A DNA stretch of 64,000 nucleotides, taken from positions 124,001 to 188,000 of the forward strand of contig NZ_JACXZA010000005.1 in the NCBI RefSeq assembly GCF_014779765.1, given 5' to 3'. Position 1 is the stretch's first letter, and each line of letters starts with the position of its first letter. This document shows, in pieces, positions 44,574 to 52,394 of the stretch. Source of the DNA: Paenibacillus terricola (lineage in GTDB: Bacteria > Bacillota > Bacilli > Paenibacillales > Paenibacillaceae). A program made the position numbers and the translations under genes. A model generated the notes under the pieces. It was not told the DNA's origin. It saw only the letters and a program-made list of their open reading frames with translations, and searched no databases.

Positions 44574-44914
44574 TTCCATTTTGTTGATGATAATGTACTT
44601 CTAGATACAATTCACCTCTTTCCAGAAAATGATTTTTCTCGCCTAATAAACAGTTTCACGTATATTAGGGCATTTCAAATTTTACCCAATTAAATGAATT
44701 GATAAAATAGGTCACTTGTTGTCTTCCTTCGACAAGGAATTCATCCATAAAACTATGTTATTCAAAAATCTTTTTGTAAATAATCCTATATATGGGTCTA
44801 TTGATACTTATATTCATAATTTTAGCGTTCCAATCACTAATTTGGTGTTTGTCAATTTTCTATCGAATCCGTCGGTTAGAAAGAACGCCAATACTTTGTA
44901 CAGGTGACGGGAAG
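44574..44914. other. AT-rich intergenic stretch without visible gene
   Basis: No open frame with a ribosome site, terminator or recognisable RNA was found on either strand. Its AT content is higher than the neighbouring coding DNA. It leads into the IS3 remnant. Confidence 0.5.
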
Positions 44915-45245
44915 GGGACTGACCCCTTAACGTGAGACAAATCAAAACACCTTCAAGTGAATGCTTCCATGTCATAAGATGTGGAGGACAACTTGGAGGT
45001 GTTTTTGCATTGACAACAAGAGTTAGTTACCCAGTAGAAGTGAAGATGTAGGTATTAAGGTTGCGGATGAGCTTGGGATCAAGCATGTGACTCAACTGAA
45101 AGTTTGGTTTAAATGGTATCGCAACGGGGATCTTCACCGACTTAAGTAGCCTGTCGGCAAGCAATACAGCTTTGGTAAGGGCCGGAGTTTGCTTCAGACC
45201 TTGAGCAAGTGAAAGCAGAGAATCGCTTTCTGAAGCATAAGCCAC
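44915..45245 (+). mobile_element. Degenerate IS3-family remnant (orfA fragments)
   Basis: From about 45055 the plus strand reads KVADELGIKHVTQLKVWFKW and YRNGDLHRLK before a stop. In shifted frames PVGKQYSFGKG and LEQVKAENRFLKHK follow, as in the OrfA of IS3/IS150-type transposases (TQLKxWxxWYRNGE..., GKQYSFGKGPE). Several stops and shifts break it and no orfB is present. A possible end sequence (TGACCCCTTAACGTGAGAC) and an imperfect hairpin AAAACACCT...AGGTGTTTT lie at 44915-45004. It is an inactive remnant. Bases 45246-45458 hold the promoter region of the next gene. Confidence 0.7.
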
Positions 45246-45458
45246 TTTAACATCAGCATTTATTTGAATGGAATCATGATGATTGCTAAAGATTTTCTCA
45301 GAGTAAGCGTTTCCATAGATTCTACTTTTTGACAGGTTGAAAACCTGGTAAATATCCCACATCATAGAGTTGGGCGTTAGTCAAAATGACAACGTGTCCG
45401 AATACGATGCGGGTAAGCCGTGGGCCCACCGGATCGAAAAAAAGGAGGATTTTCATTG

Positions 45459-48400
45459 ATGCTAAAACGTTTTGGCAGAGTGTTTGCGTTCCTCTGTTGC
45501 TTGGTAATGGTGGCTTCGCTAATAATGCCTACCAGCCTTGCCGCCGCCAGTGACAACATGAAGTACGCAGAAGCACGTGATGGCGACCTCAGTTCTACAA
45601 CTCCTACAACCTTGCAGGCGGATGTTACGCCGACCGCCATTTTCGGAACTCCAGAACTCGGGTCAAACGACCCACTGTGGGCCTTGACAATGGAACACCC
45701 CATCAACAAAAGCACGGTACCCGACGACCCTAGACCCCATGCCACGGGCACAGCCCGAATCCTGTGGGACCACGACTACCTGTATGCCCGCGTAGTTGTG
45801 AAGGACAGCAATCTATATAAGGGAGCCGGCGGAGATCACACGTACGACAGCCTGGAGTTTTATGTCGGCAACGGATCCAGCGGCTCAAACCAATGGCGTA
45901 TCAGCGCGACGGGCGTGTTCTCAGGACAGTCCGCTCAGGGCAGAGCTGCGTGGACCCAGATCACGGATACAGGATATATCGTGGAGATGAGAATACCCAA
46001 GAGAACCTTGACCTTAGAGGAAGGCAAGCTTACCTTCGAGGTCTATATCAATAACTCCACGGACAAGGGCGGCGACCGCTATGAAGTCGTTTCCTCTTTC
46101 GGAGCTCCGGACACGGGTTATTCCAGCGATGCTTCATTTAAAGACAGCCTGCAGCTCTCTTCAGCCAATGTAGCGGACAACAGATTCTCAATCACCGCCA
46201 CGGCGGAATCGGGCGGTACAATAACGCCGAACCCACCCGGCGGTGTTCTGAGACTAGCTAAGGGCTCAAGCAAACAATTTACGTTTACCCCTAATTACGG
46301 CAAAATCGTGGATACCGTAACGGTAGACGGCAATGCCGTGACTCTATCTGCTGCTGGTACTTATACCTTTACGAATGTTGAGGCTGACCATACCATTGTC
46401 GTGACATTCAAGAACGATCCGGACGCGAAGCAGCTTCCCTTTATCGTATGGAATGACAACTTCGCCCGCGGCGAGTACACGACGGCTGTCATCATCGACT
46501 TAGGCGATGGGAAGGCGGCGTTAGGCTCCGCGCTTAACCCGGGCTTGTTCACCGTCTCGGCTAAGAACACGACCCTCAGCGGCGACGCGGTGACCTTTGA
46601 AGGAACGCGCAAGATCACAAGGGTGTACGCCAATGACCAACCAAAGGTACGGGGCTATAAGGGCACAGTAAGCAATTCCCCGGATTATCAGGAAGGACTG
46701 TCAAGCGGCCGTTACATCGTTGTTGAATTGGAGTTTTATTCAGAGAGCGGCGGCAATACAACGCTGGATGGCAGCAGTAACTCGACCAAGCAGGTTTACA
46801 ACATCGTCCAGAACGACCAGATCCAACTAACAGATGGGAGTTCGCTTCGCAACGTCGTTTTTAACCAGGACAAAGTCGTGAATCCGATCCTTGACAAGTT
46901 TACAACACCTACGGGCAATTCGGTCAATCGCGCGCTCTACCTTCACAAGGATGACAACGGTAATGTGGTGCAACGATTGCCGCTGTATGTCTATACTCAC
47001 GGCATGTCACGCGGCGGTACTAACTCTGAAACAGACCCCAAAGCGGCCATGAAATCCGCCAACGGCTCGGTCGCTCTAATGAAGAAAATGGAGGAAAAGC
47101 CCGAGAAATACGCCAGTCATATCCTGAATATTTCCTATAATGGCACATCTACTCCCTCTACAGCCAATGTTAAGAAGGTTATAGACAACCTGGTTGAAAG
47201 CGGCGCAGTAGACCCTAACCGTATTTACGTGGCAGGCTTCTCCTGGGGCGGCCTGTATACGAACAGCTTAGTTAACGCCTACCCCGGCTTCTTCGCGGCC
47301 GCCGCACCTATGTCTCCGGTAGGCGGATCACCGGACGCGAGCACCAACGACGCGCACGCCAAACTGGCCTATTGGATGTTTATCAACGCTAATAACACTG
47401 GCGTATACCAGACTAACCTCGCTAACTATATAAGCACCAATATGCCGAAAATGACCAACGCGAGAGCTTCGCGTTTTGAGAGCAATGAGGCTCTTACATG
47501 GCCCTACAATCAATTCGATCAGCCGGGTCAGAGACCGAATCCGGCCATCACACCTCCCCTGCCTGATTATGTAGCGCATGAGGTTGAAGCTGCGGTTCTT
47601 TACAACCAGATCACGATGGGGACTTGGAGCATAGCTCCTACTGCGCAGTCCTCTAACTTGCCGGCTTGGAACAATGACTACACAGACGTCTTCGATTGGA
47701 TGTTCGCGCAGAGAAAAACGGACGGGCCAGGCGCTCCGGGCGACTTCAAGGCAACGGCGGGCGACGGTCAGGTCGCATTGAGCTGGACTGCTCCGACTGA
47801 CGATGGTGGCAGCGCGATATCGGGTTACAAGGTCTGGTACGGCAGCACGACGCTAGTCACACTGGGTGCGGCGGAGACCAAACATACCTTCACTGGCCTG
47901 ACCAACGACCAAGCCTACACCTTCAAGATCGTTGCGGTCAATGCGAAGGGTGAAGGCGCGGAGAGCAGTGCAACGGCTACGCCGACGAAGCCAACGACGA
48001 CTCCTGTTGTGACCGGTCCTTCTGGCAGCACCAGCGGCAATACGGGCACAGGGACAAACACGGTATTGTCGAAGTCGAACTACACCGTGAATACGCCTAA
48101 GGATAAACCTGCGGTCACGGACAACAACGGCAACATCACCCTGCCCGGCGGCGGCGAGATTGTGACCAAAGGCGGGACGAAGATTAAGGTACCCGAAGGC
48201 ACAACGATAGACGCAAGCGATAAGGTGACCATTCCGGCGGACAAGAGCGCCGAAGTGACACTATCCGGCGGCAACAGCACAGTGACCATTCCGGGCGGCT
48301 CGACGATAGCGGGCGATGGTACGGTCACCGTGGGCGGAGACGCGCATGTGAAACTGCCGAACGGCAGCCAGGTGGATATCCACAGCGGCTCGAAGATACA

Positions 48401-49088
48401 GAGCGACGGTACGGTTGTAGTAGGATCGGGCGGTGCGAGTGTCGGCTTAAACAACGGCATGTCGCTGAACATCCATGAGGGTACGGAGCTTGTGTTCGAT
48501 GCCGACACCCCGCTTGGCTTCCTCGTGAAGTCGGGCAATCCTTACAAGGATGTCAACATCGACAACTGGTTCTACAGCTACGTAAACTCCGCCAACACAT
48601 TCGGTCTTTTCAACGGCACGACGTCCACGACGTTCTCACCAGGCGCCTCGATGACGCGCGCGATGTTCGTGCAGGTACTGGCCAATCTTGAGAACGTTAA
48701 CAGCTCCGACTACACGAGTTCCCGCTTCAGCGACGTGACGGACGGGCAGTGGTACACGGCGGCAGTCGAGTGGGCGGCCGAGAGCGGAATAGTCAACGGT
48801 ATAAACGCAGATCGGTTTGACCCCAATTCAACGATTTCGCGCGAGCAGATGCTGGTGATCCTGTACAACTACATGAAGTACAAGGGCTATGAGATACCTG
48901 AAAGCCAATCTAAGTCCTTCGCGGACGAGAGCAAGATCAGCTCATGGGCGTTGGAGGCCGTTAAGGCGCTGCAGGGCATCGGCATTGTATCAGGCAAGCC
49001 GGGCAACCTCTTCGACCCCACAGCCACGGCCACCCGCGCCGAAGTAGCCGCTGTCTTCGTAAGGTTCGTTGAATATTTGGGTAAGTAA
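45459..49088 (+). CDS. CBM9 - esterase - Fn3 - SLH cell-surface enzyme
   Basis: 1209 residues from the ATG at 45459 with AAAGGAGGAT upstream. Signal peptide about 1-31 (cut near SLAAA). Order of domains: a CBM9-like carbohydrate-binding module (about 50-245, DPLWALTMEHPINK, YDSLEFYVGNG); an Ig-like TGS/InlB-like stretch; an alpha/beta hydrolase resembling PHB-depolymerase/feruloyl-esterase folds (VYTHGMSRGG, then GFSWGGLYTNS with the nucleophile serine near 593); a fibronectin type III domain (GDGQVALSWTAPTDDGGSAI); a beta-rich glycine/threonine repeat; and three SLH domains (about 1020-1209). It is likely a wall-anchored esterase acting on plant polysaccharide, in keeping with xynA. The acid and histidine of the triad were not located with certainty. 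Confidence 0.88.
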   Translation: MLKRFGRVFAFLCCLVMVASLIMPTSLAAASDNMKYAEARDGDLSSTTPTTLQADVTPTAIFGTPELGSNDPLWALTMEHPINKSTVPDDPRPHATGTARILWDHDYLYARVVVKDSNLYKGAGGDHTYDSLEFYVGNGSSGSNQWRISATGVFSGQSAQGRAAWTQITDTGYIVEMRIPKRTLTLEEGKLTFEVYINNSTDKGGDRYEVVSSFGAPDTGYSSDASFKDSLQLSSANVADNRFSITATAESGGTITPNPPGGVLRLAKGSSKQFTFTPNYGKIVDTVTVDGNAVTLSAAGTYTFTNVEADHTIVVTFKNDPDAKQLPFIVWNDNFARGEYTTAVIIDLGDGKAALGSALNPGLFTVSAKNTTLSGDAVTFEGTRKITRVYANDQPKVRGYKGTVSNSPDYQEGLSSGRYIVVELEFYSESGGNTTLDGSSNSTKQVYNIVQNDQIQLTDGSSLRNVVFNQDKVVNPILDKFTTPTGNSVNRALYLHKDDNGNVVQRLPLYVYTHGMSRGGTNSETDPKAAMKSANGSVALMKKMEEKPEKYASHILNISYNGTSTPSTANVKKVIDNLVESGAVDPNRIYVAGFSWGGLYTNSLVNAYPGFFAAAAPMSPVGGSPDASTNDAHAKLAYWMFINANNTGVYQTNLANYISTNMPKMTNARASRFESNEALTWPYNQFDQPGQRPNPAITPPLPDYVAHEVEAAVLYNQITMGTWSIAPTAQSSNLPAWNNDYTDVFDWMFAQRKTDGPGAPGDFKATAGDGQVALSWTAPTDDGGSAISGYKVWYGSTTLVTLGAAETKHTFTGLTNDQAYTFKIVAVNAKGEGAESSATATPTKPTTTPVVTGPSGSTSGNTGTGTNTVLSKSNYTVNTPKDKPAVTDNNGNITLPGGGEIVTKGGTKIKVPEGTTIDASDKVTIPADKSAEVTLSGGNSTVTIPGGSTIAGDGTVTVGGDAHVKLPNGSQVDIHSGSKIQSDGTVVVGSGGASVGLNNGMSLNIHEGTELVFDADTPLGFLVKSGNPYKDVNIDNWFYSYVNSANTFGLFNGTTSTTFSPGASMTRAMFVQVLANLENVNSSDYTSSRFSDVTDGQWYTAAVEWAAESGIVNGINADRFDPNSTISREQMLVILYNYMKYKGYEIPESQSKSFADESKISSWALEAVKALQGIGIVSGKPGNLFDPTATATRAEVAAVFVRFVEYLGK

Positions 49089-49105
49089 AGCGTAGACAGA
49101 AAAAT

Positions 49106-49148
49106 GGAGACCCTTCCGGCTGGACAATATCCAGTCGGAAGGGTCTCC
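49106..49148 (+). terminator. Strong terminator of the SLH esterase gene
   Basis: A stem of about 18 bp (GGAGACCCTTCC-GCTGGA with TCCAGTC-GGAAGGGTCTCC, one G-T pair) and a 5-base loop, then CTTCTATT. Confidence 0.9.
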
Positions 49149-49408
49149 TTCTATTGTACAAAGTAAATCTCCGGTCTGATGCTGCTAACACACGACAGTA
49201 GCATAACGCTTTGGCCTATACCTGCTTCATTATCACTTTGTTCTGCCAATGTCCACTATATGGGTTGCACTTCAAAGAGGCCCGATACCAATAATACCTG
49301 CTCAATGAACTATCTCACCAAAAATCACTACTAATTTCTCGCTTACACTTGAAACTTTCTTAGTAGGGTAGCGTCTAATAAATTATCCAGTTGATGGGGG
49401 CGAACTAT
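49149..49408. other. Intergenic region without visible gene
   Basis: No supported open frame, RNA or repeat. The last 20 bases hold the GGGGGCG ribosome site of the next gene. Confidence 0.5.
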
Positions 49409-50272
49409 ATGAAGGTTACTAGTTACTACGGTGGGTATGCGGATATGGGTTACGTTTACATAGCACCACCTAATGAAAAACTTGATAAGGATATAGCAAG
49501 TCGAAATGAAATTACAAAGTTGTTTAAGCCGGAGGAGATTCAAATTCCATACATAACGGGGGATAGCCAGATTTCCTTGTTTATCAGTAAAATGACTATC
49601 GCTGAAGATAAGTTTTTCGCAGGTTATCAAAAAGCCTTCGAATCCGAGTACGGGCTTGATTTTGACAGTCATGGATATTTGACGGGGTTCGAACTGAATC
49701 TTTCAAAAGACAAATTCGTTGAATTCATTCGGAATCAAGCATATAAAACATTTCATATTGAATGGCATAACAAGCCCTATAATCTAGTAACTTTCGATCA
49801 CCCGGAGCAGGTTTTTCATTCGGAGAACATCATCTATAAGTTGAATGAACAAGAAGACACTTTTGTTATCGTTCAACTTGAGGAATATGAAAATTACTAT
49901 CCACAATACTACTATACTACGAAGAAGAAGCCGCCAACTGCTAAGATTAAAGCATTGTTCTCCTCAAGAGAAGACATCTATCCCCTTGAATACTTATTGA
50001 AGCCGAAGTTCCATCTCGAAGAAAGCACAACCGTGGCAGTTATCAATAATGATTTATGTTGTGAATTGAATGTATTGCCCCAATGGGATTCCATACCTAA
50101 TGAAGACCGCGAGAGTCTTATCAATCATTATGTTTGTGAGAACTGTTCAGAAGTTGTACGCATTATGGAATGTATCATACACGGAGTAGAGGATGGACTT
50201 CTGTTGAGAGGTACATGTAATTCCTGTAACCATCGGGTTTCTACACATGTTCCGCTTAATCAAATCATATGA
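49409..50272 (+). CDS. Protein of unknown function with C-terminal zinc ribbon
   Basis: 287 residues from the ATG at 49409 with GGGGGCG upstream. The N-terminus MKVTSYYGGYADMGYVYIAP resembles the small DUF2283-type strand motif (ADxxYIYI), but this is not firm. The middle is mixed strand/helix without known motifs (KLFKPEEIQIPYITGDSQIS, TFHIEWHNKPYNLVTFDHPE). The C-terminus carries CENCSEVV ... CNSCNHRV, two CxxC pairs about 35 residues apart, a typical zinc ribbon. Lower GC than the genes to its left. It is a single gene; not recognised. Confidence 0.65.
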   Translation: MKVTSYYGGYADMGYVYIAPPNEKLDKDIASRNEITKLFKPEEIQIPYITGDSQISLFISKMTIAEDKFFAGYQKAFESEYGLDFDSHGYLTGFELNLSKDKFVEFIRNQAYKTFHIEWHNKPYNLVTFDHPEQVFHSENIIYKLNEQEDTFVIVQLEEYENYYPQYYYTTKKKPPTAKIKALFSSREDIYPLEYLLKPKFHLEESTTVAVINNDLCCELNVLPQWDSIPNEDRESLINHYVCENCSEVVRIMECIIHGVEDGLLLRGTCNSCNHRVSTHVPLNQII

Positions 50273-50359
50273 AAGACTTGCCTCTTTACATCCTCCTTTT
50301 GAATTTCTATAACATTTTAAGTAAGCTATCTACGGGAGATATCCTGCGACATGAAGAAA

Positions 50360-50380
50360 GGTGCTGATCTTGTCAGCACC
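50360..50380 (-). terminator. Terminator after the slipin fragment
   Basis: A perfect 8-bp stem (GGTGCTGA with TCAGCACC) and a 5-base loop. TTTCTTC follows on the minus strand. Confidence 0.75.
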
Positions 50381-50398
50381 CTGTTGGGAGACTTTTAA

Positions 50399-50995
50399 TT
50401 AATTGCTTGCTCCCCTTTTGTCACCTACCAATGCGTTCAACCGCTCCAACAGATCGCCGCCGCCCGTCAACGAGATAGAACCGATTTCGCAAATTTTCTC
50501 GAGGAATTCCAACTCCTTCAGTCGGAACAACGTCTCATTCTCGTCCATCAGCTTGGCGGTATTAAGCAGGCTTCGGGTTGAAGCCGTTTCCTCCCGACGA
50601 GTGATTAGATTCGCCTGCACCTTCTTCTCCGCGAGTAGGACGGTATTCAGGATATCTTTCATGCCTCCTGGGAATACGACATCTTTAACTCCCGTACTCA
50701 GGAATTGCATGCCGAACGCTTCTTCTTGTTCACGCAGACGAGAGAGCACGAACGAAGCAGCATCCTGTTTTCGTTTCAAGAGATCGTCCAGCTTGAGCGT
50801 TCCAACATATTCTCGAAGCAGCAGCTGGAGTAGCGGCTTAAATCTAAGCAGTTTATTAATATGATCATTTGTGATTTGAACTTCGAGGTTAGATAAACCA
50901 GCCAAAGCTATCACTGCCGAATACATTTTTGTCCAATTGTAGCATGTGGATAAAGTCCTTTGATATATTTGAGAAGAAAAAACCGCCTGTGACAT
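50399..50995 (-). pseudogene. Chimeric slipin fragment: unrelated N-terminus joined to slipin C-terminus
   Basis: From the ATG at 50995 (GAGAAGAGA upstream) the product starts MSQAVFSSQIYQRTLSTCYN, then VIALAGLSNLEVQITNDHIN and KLLRFKPLL. At about 50830 it becomes nearly identical to the C-terminal 140 or so residues of the slipin at 40.8 kb (LLLREYVGTLKLDDLLKRKQ onward). DNA identity there is high, with one lysine codon missing near the end (EICEKIGS versus EICEIGS). The SPFH core is cut in the middle, so it cannot form the normal fold alone. It could still act as a dominant-negative or partner through its coiled coil. The novel N-terminus of about 57 residues is not recognised. Confidence 0.75.
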
Positions 50996-51029
50996 TCTCT
51001 TCTCACTCTCTTTGCCTCTATGTATGTGT

Positions 51030-51095
51030 CTGTAGACATCTCGTCTACAGTTTAATAATAGACATCTAATCATTGATGTCTACAAACTGTCTACA
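51030..51095. promoter_or_regulatory. Cluster of TGTAGACA-type dyads
   Basis: Two perfect 8-bp inverted repeats: CTGTAGAC-5-GTCTACAG (51030-51050) and TAGACATC-8-GATGTCTA (51059-51082). A further TGTCTACA lies at 51088-51095. All share the core GTAGACA/TGTCTAC. It sits between the minus-strand slipin fragment and the plus-strand gene at 51309. It looks like a multi-site operator for a dimeric repressor. Confidence 0.5.
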
Positions 51096-51104
51096 ATTTC
51101 AAAT

Positions 51105-51144
51105 ACAGAAATACCCAGTACTCATGCGGACTGGGTATTTCTGT
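51105..51144. terminator. Orphan terminator-like hairpin between divergent genes
   Basis: A perfect 15-bp stem (ACAGAAATACCCAGT and its complement) with a 10-base loop. It lies upstream of both flanking genes, so no coding gene uses it obviously. It may end a short RNA started near the dyad cluster, or be left from a deleted gene. Confidence 0.6.
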
Positions 51145-51308
51145 TTGGAATATAAAATAAAATTTGTAATTTCTCATGCATAAACGCCCTCTCTGTTATG
51201 GCGTGCGATCTATGGTTGCGGTGACTGTTTCGGAGGACGTAGACGATGGCGAACAAGCAGGAATTTCATGGATTACGTCGAATCTTTCCGAAAAAGGAGA
51301 GTGTTTTA

Positions 51309-51500
51309 ATGAACCTCGTTAACCGATATTTTGGTAATAATGTTGTTGTTACGCTGGACACTGGAAAGTCACATCAAGGAATCCTTGAAGATGTGATCGA
51401 TCCCGAGATTTTTGGTTATGTTAAGGTGTCAGATGGGAACGAAATATACTTAATTCCAGAAGACCAGATTGTAGATATAAGGCCAGCAGCATTGCATTAA
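51309..51500 (+). CDS. Small strand-rich, Sm-like protein of unknown function
   Basis: 63 residues from the ATG at 51309, with AAGGAGAGTG upstream; a longer frame from 51246 has no such site. Sequence MNLVNRYFGNNVVVTLDTGK, then SHQGILEDVIDPEIFGYVKV and IYLIPEDQIVDIRPAA. A short helix followed by five strands with VVVTLDTGxxxxGxL and a closing IYLIPxxQIVDI pattern resembles an LSM/Sm-like barrel (as in Hfq or small Bacillus spore/LSM proteins). This is judged from layout only. Confidence 0.6.
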   Translation: MNLVNRYFGNNVVVTLDTGKSHQGILEDVIDPEIFGYVKVSDGNEIYLIPEDQIVDIRPAALH

Positions 51501-51676
51501 CTCTATACCACACGTGAACATTGGGCAGGTTCCACCAACCTTGACAAAGGGTTGCCACAAAAGCCTCTTTTTTATTTCCAGTGTTCGGTAATCCTAATTT
51601 ATAGGATAATCCTGGATTGAACTATTAAGCAGCATCGGGTGGTTAATTGTCGGCGTATATTCAAAAGGAGATAGTT

Positions 51677-52060
51677 ATGTCACCGCGTTCAATTGATGTT
51701 TTAACCAAATGGCTATTAGATCACCAATATAACCCTCCAAAAAGCGATGGCAGAAATCAATACATTGCTCTTTCGGAGGAACATGGAACTGCCCTTATAC
51801 GTACAGTCGATAGAAAATCATACCAACCACATGTTAATTGTGTTGACAGGGCTTCATTCGAAACTCATAAAGCAGTCAAGAACACTAAAGGATATAACAG
51901 ACTGTTCTATGCATTAAGTTTGAACGGTAATTGTCAACTATTGATTGTCCCCGAGGAAGTTGTTGAAAAATATATATCTATGAAGTGGTTCGTAATTCCA
52001 CTTAAGCATACCTCTAATAATAATGCTCCATTGCCAGGAATAATTACATTAACACTATAG
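51677..52060 (+). CDS. Protein of unknown function
   Basis: 127 residues from the ATG at 51677 with AAGGAGATAG upstream. No signal or membrane helix. Mixed strands and helices: IDVLTKWLLDHQYNPPKSDG, then ALIRTVDRKSYQPHVNCVDR and LFYALSLNGNCQLLIVPEEV. Low GC. It is near the left border of the Dpd-type island. Not recognised. Confidence 0.6.
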   Translation: MSPRSIDVLTKWLLDHQYNPPKSDGRNQYIALSEEHGTALIRTVDRKSYQPHVNCVDRASFETHKAVKNTKGYNRLFYALSLNGNCQLLIVPEEVVEKYISMKWFVIPLKHTSNNNAPLPGIITLTL

Positions 52061-52341
52061 ACTACTGATAACCATATTCCCTCCATAACATAACAGACAG
52101 GAACACGGCACTTACAGGCCTAAGACTACTTCTGATTTGCCTAACCTCGTAAGATCGGTGAAAGTCGCCCGAGCATCTCTCTTTTTTCTGAGATCGAAAT
52201 AACACCTCTGTCAAACAGTTTATGATGTAACGAACAAAGTGCAATCCCATTGGTCCACTGGCTTTAGCAGGCTCTAGTAATTGTCTCAATAGATTGGATG
52301 ATTCCCCTTCAATCTTATATGTGATGCACTTACGGTTAAAT
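52061..52341. other. Intergenic region at the island border, no supported gene
   Basis: A minus-strand frame at 52062-52289 (LLEPAKASGPMGLHFVRYII) is open but has no ribosome site or recognised family. It could be a fragment of a mobile-element gene. No repeats or att-like sites were recognised. Confidence 0.4.
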
Positions 52342-52373
52342 AAAGCCGAGTAAACATAAGTTTACTCGGCTTT
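52342..52373 (-). terminator. Terminator of the Dpd-type operon
   Basis: A perfect 14-bp stem (AAAGCCGAGTAAAC and its complement) with a 4-base loop, then ATTTAACC. It follows the last gene of the operon by 21 bp. Confidence 0.9.
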
Positions 52374-52394
52374 ATCCGTTTTTCAAAAGCACCA

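Noticed and set aside
45380-45440. A c-di-GMP riboswitch before the SLH esterase
   Set aside because: The GC-rich ACGATGCGGGTAAGCCG stretch lacks the conserved CACGCAAAGxxxAAACC core.
45027-45751. Minus-strand frames of 112 and 124 codons near the IS3 remnant
   Set aside because: They are antisense to the orfA fragments and the SLH esterase start, without ribosome sites.
52062-52289. A 75-codon minus-strand gene (GPMGLHFVRYII...)
   Set aside because: No ribosome site and no recognised family; kept only as a possible mobile-element fragment.
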